Under the pieces are notes generated by a model. That model ran no database searches, had not been told where the DNA came from, and saw nothing but the letters and a program-made list of their open reading frames with translations. From DATHVR01 sp035461175 (lineage in GTDB: Bacteria; Actinomycetota; Acidimicrobiia; Spongiisociales; ZC4RG35): 27,282 bases of DNA. The stretch spans positions 1 to 27,282 of the forward strand of contig DATHVR010000103.1 in NCBI GenBank assembly GCA_035461175.1, written 5' to 3'. This document shows, in pieces, positions 5,729-16,100 of this stretch. Position numbers and translations under genes: made by a program. The stretch's first letter is position 1. Every line of letters begins with the position of its first letter.

Positions 5729-8026
5729 CTACTCCAGTGCCCAGGTGAGGACCTGGGTCATGTCGTCGGTGAAGTGGAAGGTCATCTCCTCGCGGATCGC
5801 TTCGGGCACGTCGTCGAGGTCGACCTCGTTGCGGAGGGGAAGGATCACCTCGCTTAGCCCGGCCCGATGGGCGGCCAGCACCTTCTGCTTGACTCCGCCG
5901 ATGGGCAGCACCTTGCCCTGCAGGGTCACCTCGCCGGTCATGCCCACGTCGGCGCGCACCTTGCGGCCTGTGAGCAAGGAGGCGAGGGCGGTGGTCATGG
6001 TGATTCCGGCCGAGGGACCGTCCTTGGGAATGGCGCCGGCGGGAACGTGGAGGTGGAACCTCCGGTCGAGCCCGTCGGGTCCGATGGCCAGTTCCGCCGA
6101 ATGCGACTCGATGAACGAGAGAGCGATTCGGGCCGACTCCTTCATGACGTCGCCCAGCTGACCGGTGAGAAGCAAGTCGCGCTTGCCCTCCATGGCGGTC
6201 GCCTCGATGAACAGCACGTCGCCGCCGGCTCCGGTGACCGCCAGGCCGGTGGCCACTCCAGGCACGTCGGTGCGATCCTTGGCCTCGTCCTTCCACACCT
6301 TGGGCTTGCCCAGGTACTCGACGACGTCCGCGTCGTCGACCTCGACCGGCTCGGTGGAGTCGCCGGTGGCGACCACGGTCGCCACCTTGCGAGCCAGCTT
6401 GCCCAGCTGACGCTCGAGATTGCGCACACCCGCCTCGCGGGTGTATCGATCGACCACGGTGGCGAGAGCTCCATCGGTGACCGTGAGCTCCTCGGGCTCG
6501 AGGCCCGCCCCCCGCAGCTGCCGGGGCAGCAGATGGTCCCGGGCGATGGCCACCTTCTCGACGTCGGTGTAACCGTCGATCGAGATCACCTCGGTGCGGT
6601 CGAGCAAAGGAGCCGGGATGGTCTCCAGAATGTTGGCGGTGGCGACGAACAAGACGTCCGAAAGGTCCAGGTCCATCTCCAGGTAGTGATCACGGAAGGT
6701 GTGGTTCTGGGCCGGGTCGAGCACTTCGAGCAGGGCCGAGGAGGGATCGCCCCGCCAGTCGTTGCCGACCTTGTCCATCTCGTCGAGCAGAAAAACCGGG
6801 TTCATTGCCCCGGCCTCGGTCAGGGCGCGCACGATCCGACCCGGGCGGGCGCCGACATAGGTGCGGCGATGGCCCCGGATCTCGGCCTCATCGCGGACGC
6901 CACCCAGGGCGACACGGACGAACTTGCGGCCGAGGGCGCGCGCCACCGACTCGCCCAGCGAGGTCTTACCGACTCCGGGCGGGCCGACCAGCAGCAGGAT
7001 GGCTCCTGCCCGCCGGTCGTCGTCGGCCTCGAGCCCACGCTCCTTGCGCAGCTTGCGCACGGCCAGGTGCTCGACGATGCGTTCCTTGACGTCGTGGAGG
7101 CCGGTGTGGTCGGTGTCCAGCACGGCCCACGCCTCGTTCAGGTCGAGACGATCCTCGGTCCGGGTCTGCCACGGCACCTCGAACACGGTGTCGAGCCAGG
7201 TACGGATCCACGAGTGCTCGGGAGACTGCTCGCTCATCCGTTCAAGGCGATCGATCTCCCGCTGGACTGATTCGGCCACCTTCTCGGGCAGCTCGGCCTC
7301 GGCCAGCCTCTCCCGATACTGACCGGCGACGTCGTCGTCGTCACCGAGTTCCTTGCGGATCGCCTCCATCTGCTGGCGAAGGATGTATTCGCGCTGGCTC
7401 TTGTCGATGCGCTCGGCCGCCTCATCCCGCACCTTGCGGCGCAGGTTCAGATCGGCCAGGACCTCGCGCATCCAGTCCAACAGCTTGCCCAGGCGGGCGT
7501 GGAGGTCGATGGTCTCCAGAACCTCCACCTTCTGTTCGAGCGACAGGTCGGGCGAGTACACGGCCAGGTCGGCCAACTGGGAGGGGTTGTCGATCGAGAG
7601 GAAGCGTTCGGCTATCCCGCCCACGCCCCGCAGGTCGAGGACCTCGGTCACGACGGCCCGGTATTCGGCCACCAGGTCGTCGAGAGCGGGGTCGTTGATG
7701 ACGTCGGCCTCGGCCACCGGCTCGGCATGGCACCACAGTGCCCCCGCCTCGTCGGTGGTGCCGGATCCGACCCGGGCCCGGCCCAGGCCGGAGACGACCA
7801 AGTTGCCGTCTTCGTCGGTGTCGGTGATCTCGGCCACGGTTCCCACCGAGGCGTAGCGGCCTTCGATACGGGGAACGAGCAGCAGGCGACTGTCGGCGTT
7901 GCGGGCCGCCTCGAGGGCGATCTTGCCCTCGGCGGTCTCCATCCGCAGGGTGACGATCATATGCGGGAAGACCACCCCGTTGGTGAGGGGCAAGACCGGA
8001 AGTGAGAGTTGATCAGTGTCTGGCAT
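5729..8026 (-). CDS. lon: ATP-dependent Lon protease
   Basis: Cytosolic AAA+ serine protease of 765 aa that degrades misfolded and regulatory proteins. The N-terminal LON substrate domain spans about 7-200 and a coiled region runs to about 260. The AAA+ module has Walker A GPPGVGKTS (348-356) and Walker B VFLLDEMDKV (411-420). The C-terminal protease domain has catalytic Ser672 in PKDGPSAGIT and Lys715 in GGVKQK, exactly 43 residues apart as in the E. coli enzyme. The ATG at 8026 has GAGG a few bases upstream. It is divergent from dnaK, and an HspR-type inverted repeat lies 24 nt upstream of the start, so heat-shock control by the HspR encoded in this window is likely. HspR control of lon is known in Streptomyces. 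A TCGGAGG heptad directly follows the stop codon. Confidence 0.97.
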   Translation of the reverse strand: MPDTDQLSLPVLPLTNGVVFPHMIVTLRMETAEGKIALEAARNADSRLLLVPRIEGRYASVGTVAEITDTDEDGNLVVSGLGRARVGSGTTDEAGALWCHAEPVAEADVINDPALDDLVAEYRAVVTEVLDLRGVGGIAERFLSIDNPSQLADLAVYSPDLSLEQKVEVLETIDLHARLGKLLDWMREVLADLNLRRKVRDEAAERIDKSQREYILRQQMEAIRKELGDDDDVAGQYRERLAEAELPEKVAESVQREIDRLERMSEQSPEHSWIRTWLDTVFEVPWQTRTEDRLDLNEAWAVLDTDHTGLHDVKERIVEHLAVRKLRKERGLEADDDRRAGAILLLVGPPGVGKTSLGESVARALGRKFVRVALGGVRDEAEIRGHRRTYVGARPGRIVRALTEAGAMNPVFLLDEMDKVGNDWRGDPSSALLEVLDPAQNHTFRDHYLEMDLDLSDVLFVATANILETIPAPLLDRTEVISIDGYTDVEKVAIARDHLLPRQLRGAGLEPEELTVTDGALATVVDRYTREAGVRNLERQLGKLARKVATVVATGDSTEPVEVDDADVVEYLGKPKVWKDEAKDRTDVPGVATGLAVTGAGGDVLFIEATAMEGKRDLLLTGQLGDVMKESARIALSFIESHSAELAIGPDGLDRRFHLHVPAGAIPKDGPSAGITMTTALASLLTGRKVRADVGMTGEVTLQGKVLPIGGVKQKVLAAHRAGLSEVILPLRNEVDLDDVPEAIREEMTFHFTDDMTQVLTWALE

Positions 8027-8049
8027 GGTGGACCTCTGCGAGTAAGCGA

Positions 8050-8070
8050 TCTGAGGGTATTCGACTCAAG
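8050..8070. promoter_or_regulatory. HAIR-like HspR operator between lon and dnaK
   Basis: On the minus strand this reads CTTGAGT, seven bases, then CCTCAGA. The HspR-associated inverted repeat is CTTGAGT-N7-ACTCAAG, so the first half-site is perfect, the spacing exact and the second half matches 4 of 7. It lies in the lon promoter region and could also affect dnaK, 127 nt further on. Confidence 0.65.
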
Positions 8071-8135
8071 GAAACCCTGACCACCACCAGCATATTCCAA
8101 CCGGTCGACAAAATTCACCCCGAGATTCATGAAAT

Positions 8136-8162
8136 ATGACAAGGGTTGACTCAGGTTATACT
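8136..8162 (+). promoter_or_regulatory. Putative dnaK promoter
   Basis: TATACT (8157-8162) is an excellent -10 box. The best -35 at usable distance is ATGACA (8136-8141), leaving a short 15-nt spacer. ACTCAGG at 8149-8155 resembles one HAIR half-site (6 of 7) and lies between the boxes, but I cannot find a good partner half-site. Confidence 0.45.
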
Positions 8163-8196
8163 GTGTGTCCAGTTCTGCACGAAAGGATTTGAAACC

Positions 8197-10035
<1,839 letters not shown>

Positions 10036-10039
10036 TGGG

Positions 10040-10088
10040 TCGGAGGTCGGAGGTTCTGAGTCGGAAGTCGGAAGTCGGAGGTCGGAAG
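10040..10088 (+). repeat. Seven in-register TCGGARG heptamers after dnaK
   Basis: Seven consecutive 7-mers starting 4 nt after the dnaK stop: TCGGAGG twice, a degenerate TTCTGAG, TCGGAAG twice, TCGGAGG, TCGGAAG. They end before the grpE ribosome site (GGAG, 10106-10109). The same heptamer follows the stop codons of lon and of the GGCT-like gene. Confidence 0.9.
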
Positions 10089-10114
10089 CCAGAAGGCAGC
10101 CGTCCGGAGTGCGC

Positions 10115-10714
10115 ATGACCGAGCATCAGCCCGAAGAGGAGGTCGTGAATGCCGAGGTGGTGCTGGATGAGTCCGAGACCCATCCCACCCCCGAGGATCT
10201 GGGCGTCGACCTCCCCGAGGACCCGGAAGAAGCCATCGATCTGCTGCTCCTCAAGCTGAAGGAGGCACGAGAGGAAGCCGGCTCCTACCTCGACGACCTC
10301 AAGCGAGTGGCGGCCGACTTCGACAACTACCGCCGCCGCGCCACCCGCGAGGCGGCGGAGACCACCCAGCGCGCCGCCGAGCGGATCCTGGTCGAACTTC
10401 TTCCGGCCCTGGACAGTTTCGACGCCGCCGTGGCAGTGGAACCCTCCACCGAGTCGGAGGAGAAACTGCTGGCGGGGATGCATCGAACCCACGAGCAGAT
10501 CCTCACCATCCTCCGCAACCAGGGCCTGGCGGTCGTCCCGACGGTGGGCGAGCCGTTCGACCCCGAGATCCATGAGGCCGTGATGTCGCCGGCGGACGGC
10601 GAGGGACGCCTGATCGTGTCCCAGGAACTCCGTCGGGGCTACACCCTGAAGGATCGCCTGGTGCGGCCGGCGCTGGTGGCCCTCGAGTACGAAGGTGAGG
10701 CCGGGCAGGCGTGA
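10115..10714 (+). CDS. grpE: GrpE nucleotide exchange factor
   Basis: Cytosolic co-chaperone of 199 aa that releases ADP from DnaK. An acidic disordered N terminus (1-45) leads into a long helical dimerisation region (about 45-115: EAREEAGSYLDDLKRVAADF then DNYRRRATREA). The C-terminal beta-domain has the family segments VGEPFDPEIHEAV and LRRGYTLKDRLVRPALV. The ATG at 10115 is supported by GGAG with a 5-nt spacer. A GTG two codons upstream is possible but overlaps that site. The last codons overlap the dnaJ GTG as GTGA, so translation is probably coupled. Confidence 0.96.
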   Translation: MTEHQPEEEVVNAEVVLDESETHPTPEDLGVDLPEDPEEAIDLLLLKLKEAREEAGSYLDDLKRVAADFDNYRRRATREAAETTQRAAERILVELLPALDSFDAAVAVEPSTESEEKLLAGMHRTHEQILTILRNQGLAVVPTVGEPFDPEIHEAVMSPADGEGRLIVSQELRRGYTLKDRLVRPALVALEYEGEAGQA

Positions 10715-11844
10715 ACCGGGAATGGGTGGAGAAGGACTTCTACTCGATCCTGGGGGTGTCCTCCGACGCCCCTCAGGACGAGATCAAGCGCGCCTATCGC
10801 AAGCTCGCCCAACAACTCCACCCCGACGCCAACCCGGGAGACACCACCGCCGAGGACCGGTTCAAGGACGTCTCCGAGGCGTACGCCGTCCTCTCCGACC
10901 CGGAGCAGCGCAAGGAGTACGACCAGGTCCGGCGTCTGGCCTCCTCCGGCGCCTTCTCCGGGGGCTATGGAGGGGGCGGGGGCTTTGGGGGCCAACAGGT
11001 CCGAGTCGAGGACCTGTCCGACCTCTTCGGGGGTATGGGCGGTCTCGGCGACCTGTTCGGAGGGGGACGCCGCACCCGGGGAGGCACCGGACCCCTGCGC
11101 GGCTCCGACACCACCGCCGACCTCACCATCTCCTTCGAGGAGGCCTTTCACGGCGTCACCACCACCCTCCAGGTCCGGGGTCAGGCGGCTTGTTCGCATT
11201 GTGGCGGCTCGGGGGCCGAACCCCCGTCGCGCCCCAAGTCCTGCCCGACCTGTGGCGGGACCGGTTCGGTCGCCCGCAACCAGGGATTCTTCTCTTTCAG
11301 CGAGCCCTGTCCCCAGTGCCGCGGTTCGGGCACCATCATCGACGACCCCTGCAGCCAGTGCCGGGGCTCGGGGGTAGAGGTCCGGACCCGCTCGATGAAA
11401 GTGCGGATACCCCCGGGCATCAAGGACGGGGCCACCATCCGACTGGGCGGCAAGGGCGGCCCGGGCGGCAACGGAGGACCGGCAGGCGACCTGCTGGTCA
11501 AGGTCCACGTCACTCCCCATCCCGTGTTCGGACGCAGCGACAACAACCTGACCGTGACCCTGCCGATCAGCTATTCCGAGGCGGCCCTGGGGACCAAGCT
11601 GTCGGTTCCGACCATGAACGGGTCCGTCAAGGTGCGGATCCCCGCCGGCACTCCCAGCGGCAAGGTGTTCCGGGTCAAGGGCCGCGGCTTCACCACCGAA
11701 CGCGGGCGCACCGGCGACCTCCTGGCCCGGGTCGAGATCCAGGTTCCCTCCAAGCTGTCGAAGGACGAGAAACGGCTGCTCGAGCAACTCGCTTCCTACG
11801 ACACGGACGAGATGCGCGCCCACCTCGCCGACCATCTGACATGA
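10711..11844 (+). CDS. dnaJ: Chaperone DnaJ (Hsp40)
   Basis: Type I J-protein of 377 aa that delivers substrates to DnaK and stimulates its ATPase. The J domain spans about 8-72 with HPD at 37-39. A Gly/Phe-rich linker covers about 80-120. The zinc-binding domain has all four CxxCxGxG repeats (Cys pairs 161/164, 178/181, 200/203, 214/217), so both zinc sites are intact. Two C-terminal beta domains follow. The GTG start overlaps the grpE stop by 4 nt and begins MNREWVEKDFYSILGV, as expected for actinobacterial DnaJ1. hspR follows after 10 nt. Confidence 0.97.
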   Translation: MNREWVEKDFYSILGVSSDAPQDEIKRAYRKLAQQLHPDANPGDTTAEDRFKDVSEAYAVLSDPEQRKEYDQVRRLASSGAFSGGYGGGGGFGGQQVRVEDLSDLFGGMGGLGDLFGGGRRTRGGTGPLRGSDTTADLTISFEEAFHGVTTTLQVRGQAACSHCGGSGAEPPSRPKSCPTCGGTGSVARNQGFFSFSEPCPQCRGSGTIIDDPCSQCRGSGVEVRTRSMKVRIPPGIKDGATIRLGGKGGPGGNGGPAGDLLVKVHVTPHPVFGRSDNNLTVTLPISYSEAALGTKLSVPTMNGSVKVRIPAGTPSGKVFRVKGRGFTTERGRTGDLLARVEIQVPSKLSKDEKRLLEQLASYDTDEMRAHLADHLT

Positions 11845-11854
11845 GGAGCCCAGC

Positions 11855-12253
11855 ATGACCGACAGAACCAAGAAGCGAGCCGTCTTCGTGATATCGGTGG
11901 CGGCCGAGCTGGCCGGCATGCACCCCCAGACCCTGCGCATCTACGAGCGCAAGGGCCTGATCGACCCCTATCGCACCCCGGGTGGAACCCGCCGCTACTC
12001 CCAGGAGGACATCGAGCGGCTCAAGCTGATCAGTGAGCTGACCAGCCAGGGCCTCAACCTGGAGGGGGTCAAACAGGTGCTGGAGCTCCAGGACGAGGTC
12101 GAACGTCTCCGCACCAAGGTCGACCGGATGGAAGAGCGCCTCGACGACCTCACCGCCGAAGCCGAGAAGCGCCTGCGCGAGGTCCACCGCTCCTACCGCC
12201 GCGAGATCGTCCTCCGCTCCGAATTGCTCCCCGACGTCCGCCGCCGCCGCTAA
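11855..12253 (+). CDS. hspR: HspR, MerR-family heat-shock repressor
   Basis: Repressor of 132 aa that, in characterised actinobacteria, binds HAIR operators with DnaK as corepressor and shuts off the dnaK operon. The MerR winged helix-turn-helix occupies about 10-80: VISVAAELAGMHPQTLRIYE, then GLIDPYRTPGGTRRYSQEDI. A coiled coil follows (about 80-115) and the tail is Arg-rich. AGGAG lies 6 nt before the ATG. Its position as last gene of dnaK-grpE-dnaJ-hspR and the HAIR-like site at 8050-8070 strongly support the assignment. It has no effector domain, as is usual for HspR. Confidence 0.96.
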   Translation: MTDRTKKRAVFVISVAAELAGMHPQTLRIYERKGLIDPYRTPGGTRRYSQEDIERLKLISELTSQGLNLEGVKQVLELQDEVERLRTKVDRMEERLDDLTAEAEKRLREVHRSYRREIVLRSELLPDVRRRR

Positions 12254-12270
12254 CGGCCGGAAACCGAGGC

Positions 12271-12318
12271 TTTTCGCGACAGAATTGCGCGCCATGGCGC
12301 GCAATTCTGTCGCGAAAA
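12271..12318. repeat. Perfect 48-bp palindrome downstream of hspR
   Basis: Both 24-bp arms are exact and there is no spacer. The sequence begins TTTTCGCGACAGAATTGCGC, is centred on CCATGG (12292-12297) and mirrors to the end. Symmetry stops exactly at 12270 and 12319. It starts 17 nt after the hspR stop. The poly-T and poly-A ends lie within the stem, opposite to the order of an intrinsic terminator. Confidence 0.95.
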
Positions 12319-12319
12319 C

Positions 12320-12337
12320 GGGGAGCGGGCGCTCCCC
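12320..12337 (+). terminator. Second hairpin after hspR, possible T-less terminator
   Basis: GGGGAGCG-GG-CGCTCCCC is an 8-bp perfect stem with a 2-nt loop directly after the 48-bp palindrome. No T-tract follows. Stems without U-tails are proposed terminators in actinobacteria, so together these two could end the chaperone operon, but this is not shown. Confidence 0.35.
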
Positions 12338-12352
12338 GGGAGCCCATCCGGC

Positions 12353-12358
12353 TAGATT
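12353..12358 (+). promoter_or_regulatory. Putative -10 box for the MBL-cyclase operon
   Basis: TAGATT fits TANNNT, 28 nt before the TTG start and upstream of its ribosome site AAGGGAG (12372-12378). No convincing -35 is seen because the hairpin occupies that position. Confidence 0.4.
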
Positions 12359-12386
12359 CGTCGCCAACGTAAAGGGAGCAACCCGC

Positions 12387-13175
12387 TTGTATCTGGAGAT
12401 TCACGGAGCCCGCGGCTCCATGCCGGTCGGAACGGGCGAATTCGCCCGTCACGGCGGCGACACCACCTGTTACTCCGTCCATCACGACGACGGCAGCCTG
12501 ATCGCGGTGGTCGACGCCGGGACAGGCCTCCGCCTTCTCTATCCGCGCCTCGACGTCCCGGGTGCGACCATTCCCTTCCTGATCACCCACTACCACTGGG
12601 ACCACATTCAGGGACTGTCGATGTGCGCTCCGATGTGGCGGGGGGACATCGGACTCCACATCTTCGGCCCGGGCGACGTCGAGAAGTCGATCGGGGAGGC
12701 GATCAGCCCGCCCTGGTTCCCGGTCCCGATCGTCGACATGAAGGTGGACTTCGAACGCTGCGCTCCGAGCTTCCAACTCGACGACGTCGAGGTGACGTCG
12801 TTTCCCCTCTATCACCCCCAGGGCGGACTGGGATACCGCTTCGACCACGACGGGCAGTCGATCGTGATCGCCACCGATCACGAGTGTGGGACCGAAGCCG
12901 ACCGGATTCTGATCGAGAACAGCGAAGGGGCGGGGATCCTCGTGCACGATGCCCAATACCTCCCGAGCGAGATCGAGGCGAAGAAGGGCTGGGGCCACAG
13001 CACCTGGGAGCAGGCAGCCAAGGTGGCCACCGAGGCGGGCGTGGGCCATCTTCTGTTTGCCAGCCATGACCCATCTCGTAGCGACGACGAGGTCGACGAG
13101 ATGGTGGTGCTGGCCTCCGAGCGCTTCCCGATCACCTCCGCCGCCGCGCCTCGGGAGAGATTCCACCCGAGATGA
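12387..13175 (+). CDS. MBL-fold metallohydrolase, possible cyclic-nucleotide phosphodiesterase
   Basis: A 262-aa cytoplasmic metallo-beta-lactamase-fold hydrolase. The N terminus YLEIHGARGSMPVGTGEFAR and the following GGDTTCY segment are typical of a phosphodiesterase-like MBL group. The metal motif is THYHWDH (67-73), with His68, His70, Asp72 and His73. Further candidate ligands lie in ATDHECG, VHDAQYL and GHSTWEQA, with a final ASHDP. The start is TTG at 12387, chosen for AAGGGAG 8 nt upstream and the family-typical N terminus. An in-frame ATG inside the palindrome would add a basic, non-conserved leader. It ends 7 nt before the cyclase gene, so the two are probably co-transcribed. That pairing suggests it degrades the cyclase product. 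This is inference, since related MBL proteins act on many phosphoesters. Confidence 0.8.
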   Translation: MYLEIHGARGSMPVGTGEFARHGGDTTCYSVHHDDGSLIAVVDAGTGLRLLYPRLDVPGATIPFLITHYHWDHIQGLSMCAPMWRGDIGLHIFGPGDVEKSIGEAISPPWFPVPIVDMKVDFERCAPSFQLDDVEVTSFPLYHPQGGLGYRFDHDGQSIVIATDHECGTEADRILIENSEGAGILVHDAQYLPSEIEAKKGWGHSTWEQAAKVATEAGVGHLLFASHDPSRSDDEVDEMVVLASERFPITSAAAPRERFHPR

Positions 13176-13182
13176 GGCGAGC

Positions 13183-16100
13183 GTGAGCTCCACCTCCCAC
13201 TTCCGCCAGTACCTGCCCCGTCTCGTCCGCTACTGGGACGAAGAGGCGCCGGGCACCCTCCACCGTCGCATCGAGGCCTCGATGGTGTTCGTCGACATCT
13301 CCGGATTCACCAAGATGTCGGAGCGGCTGGCCCGTCACGGCAACGTCGGAGCCGAAGAGGTGACCGAGGTGATCGACAGCACCTTCGGGAGCCTGCTGCC
13401 CGAGGCCTACGGCTACGGGGCCAACCTGCTCAAGTTCGGCGGCGACGCCCTGCTCCTCATGTTCACCGACGACGGCCACTCGCAACGGGCGGCCGCCGGG
13501 GCCCACGCCATGCGGGCCAAGCTGCGGGAGATAGGCACCTTCCAGACCACGGCGGGGCAGGTGTCGTTGCGGATGTCGGTCGGGGCCCACTCAGGCGAAT
13601 TCGACTTCTTCCTGGTGGGTGACAGCCACCGGGAGTTCATCGTGGCCGGTCCGGCCGCCACCCGCACGGTCGAGATGGAGGGGGCCGCCAGCGCCAACCA
13701 GATCCTGATCAGCCCGGAGATGGCCGGCGCCCTCGATGCTTCACTGCTGGGTAGTGAAGTCGGTCCGGGAGTTCTGCTGCGGCGGTCGCCACCGATCGAA
13801 CAGAGCGAGATAGTCCCCGATGCCGGCCCCTCCGATCACCTGGCACGGTTCATACCTGCCGCTCTGCGCGATGTGCTCGGCGAGGAGCGGGTCGAACCCG
13901 AGCACCGGCCCACGGCGGTGGCCTTCATCCACTACGAGGGCTTCGATCGTCTGCTCGAGGAGGAGGGCGGACCCGCCACCGCCGCCATCCTCGACCGACT
14001 GGTAAGCGCGGTTCAGGGTGCCGCCGACCGCCACGACGTCACCTTCCTCGCCACCGACATCGCCCCCGACGGAGGCAAGATCATCCTCACAGCCGGGGTG
14101 CCCAACACCCGCGGCAACGACGAGGAGCGGATGCTCCTCGTCTTGCGCGAAGCGCTGTCCGGCGCTCCCGACGAGCTGCCGGTTCAGATCGGCGTCAACT
14201 GGGGGCCGGTGTTCTCCGGTTCGGTCGGACCCTTCTACCGGCGCACGTTCACGGTGATGGGCGATGTCGTCAACCTGGCCGCCCGCCTGATGTCGAAGGC
14301 GCCCGAGGGTCAGATCTACGCCACCGAGGAGGTGCTCAATGCCTCCCGGACGATCTTCTCGTACTCCAAGCCCGAGCCCTTCTTCGTCAAGGGGAAGGCG
14401 GCCGCCATCCAGGCCTTTTCGGTGGGAGAGCCGGCCGGGAGCCGATCCGGGTCGGTGGGTCACGATCTGCCTCTGACAGGCCGTGAATCCGAACTGGCTG
14501 CTTTGCTGGAGGCGTGGGAGGCGGTTTGCAACCGCCAGGGACGGGTGGTCGAGATCGCCGCCGACGTCGGGATGGGCAAATCGCGCCTCCTCCAGGAGTT
14601 CTTCTCACACGCCGGAGCCGATCGGGTCATCACCACCGAAAGCCGTCTCTACCAGGCCGCCACCCCCTATTTCCCCTTCCGGACCCTGCTCCGGAGCATC
14701 TGGGGTCTCGACGAGCCCGACGACGCCGTCAACCGGGAACGCCTGATCAAGCTGATCGACCAGCACGCTCCCCAGTTGAGGCCCTGGGCCGGCCTGCTCG
14801 CCGCTCCTCTCGACCTCGCCATCGAGGCCTCGCCCGAAGTCACCCTGCTGGAGGACCAGTTCCGCCCCGCCCGCATCCTCGCCACCGTGAGTTCCCTCCT
14901 CGAGGCGACGGTCGAGGACCCGACGGTGTTCGTGATCGAGGACAACCACTGGATGGACGACGCCTCGGCGGAATTGCTCGAGGGTCTGATCCAGCACTCC
15001 GAGCACGACCCCTGGATGTTCATCCTCACTCGCCGCACCGGCGACCGGGGGTTCGTGGCCGCCGACCTACCCGGGGTGACACGATTCGATCTCGGCCCCC
15101 TCACCCTCGACGACGCCCGCCGCTTCATCGTCAATGCCACCCAGGACAATCCGCTGCTGCCCCGCCAGGTCGAACTCCTGGCAGAACGGGCCGAGGGTCG
15201 CCCGCTCTTCCTGCTCGAGATGCTGGACGCGGTCCAGCGCGGGGGCGACGTCGAGGCACTTCCCCATTCGGTGGAAGGACTGATCGGGGCGAGGATAGAC
15301 CGGCTCCCGCCCCAGGACCGCAACCTTCTCCGACGGCTTGCCGTGCTGGGTGCCGGGTTCCGCCTCGAGTACACCGCCGCCGTCCTCCGCGAGGAAGAGC
15401 TAGAGCGACGGCGCGCCGCCCTGCGGCGTCTCGAGGAGTTCCTGGCGATGGATCGCTCGGGGTGGATCCAGTTCCGCAACGCCCTGATCCGCGACGTCGC
15501 CTACGCCGGGCTCCCTTTCAAGACCCGACTCCAGTTACACGCCCGGATCGGCGACTCGATCCATGCTGCGGCGGGCGACGACCCCGAGTCGGAAGCCGCC
15601 CTGCTCTCCCTCCACTACTTCCAGGCCCGCCAGTGGTCGAAGGCGTGGACGTTCTCGCGGATCGCCGGCGACACCGCCAAGTCGGTCTATGCCAACCAGA
15701 CGGCCGCCACCTTCTACCGCCGCGCCCTCGCTGCCTCCCGCTACATCGACCTCGACGCCTCCGTGCGCGCCGAGATCGCCCAGGTCCTCGGCGACGTCCT
15801 CGAACAGGCCGGGCTGTATGACGACTCGCTCGACGCCTACAAACGGGCCATGGCTCTGGTGGGCGACGAACCGACCCGACGGGTAGAGATCCTCCTGCAC
15901 CGGGCTCAGGTCAAGGTGCGCAAGGCCGCCTATGCCCAGGCGCTCCGTGACGCCGCCACCGGACTGCGCCTGCTCCAGGAGGAGGACCCGTCGTGCTCGG
16001 TGACGCTCCGCTCCCGGCTGCTGGCGTTGCGGGCGACGGTGCGCATGGCCCAGCAACGACCCGTGGACGCCCTCACCCTGGCCGAGGAGGCAGCAGTGTG

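Noticed and set aside
5867..7270. Long plus-strand open frame opposite lon
   Set aside because: It mirrors lon codon structure in high-GC DNA, has a His/Gly/Asp-rich composition and no recognisable domain. Lon on the other strand is certain.
8146..8151. TTGACT as -35 of dnaK
   Set aside because: Only 5 nt separate it from the TATACT box, and no other -10 lies 16-19 nt downstream.
10040..10088. CRISPR array
   Set aside because: The repeats are 7 bp and directly contiguous, without spacers, and there are no cas genes.
12271..12318. Classical Rho-independent terminator for hspR
   Set aside because: The T-run is at the 5' end and the A-run at the 3' end of the structure, both within the stem, so no U-tail would follow the hairpin.
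12285..12386. Upstream ATG start for the MBL gene inside the palindrome
   Set aside because: It would add a basic, low-complexity leader read through two hairpins. The TTG at 12387 has a good ribosome site and the family-typical N terminus.
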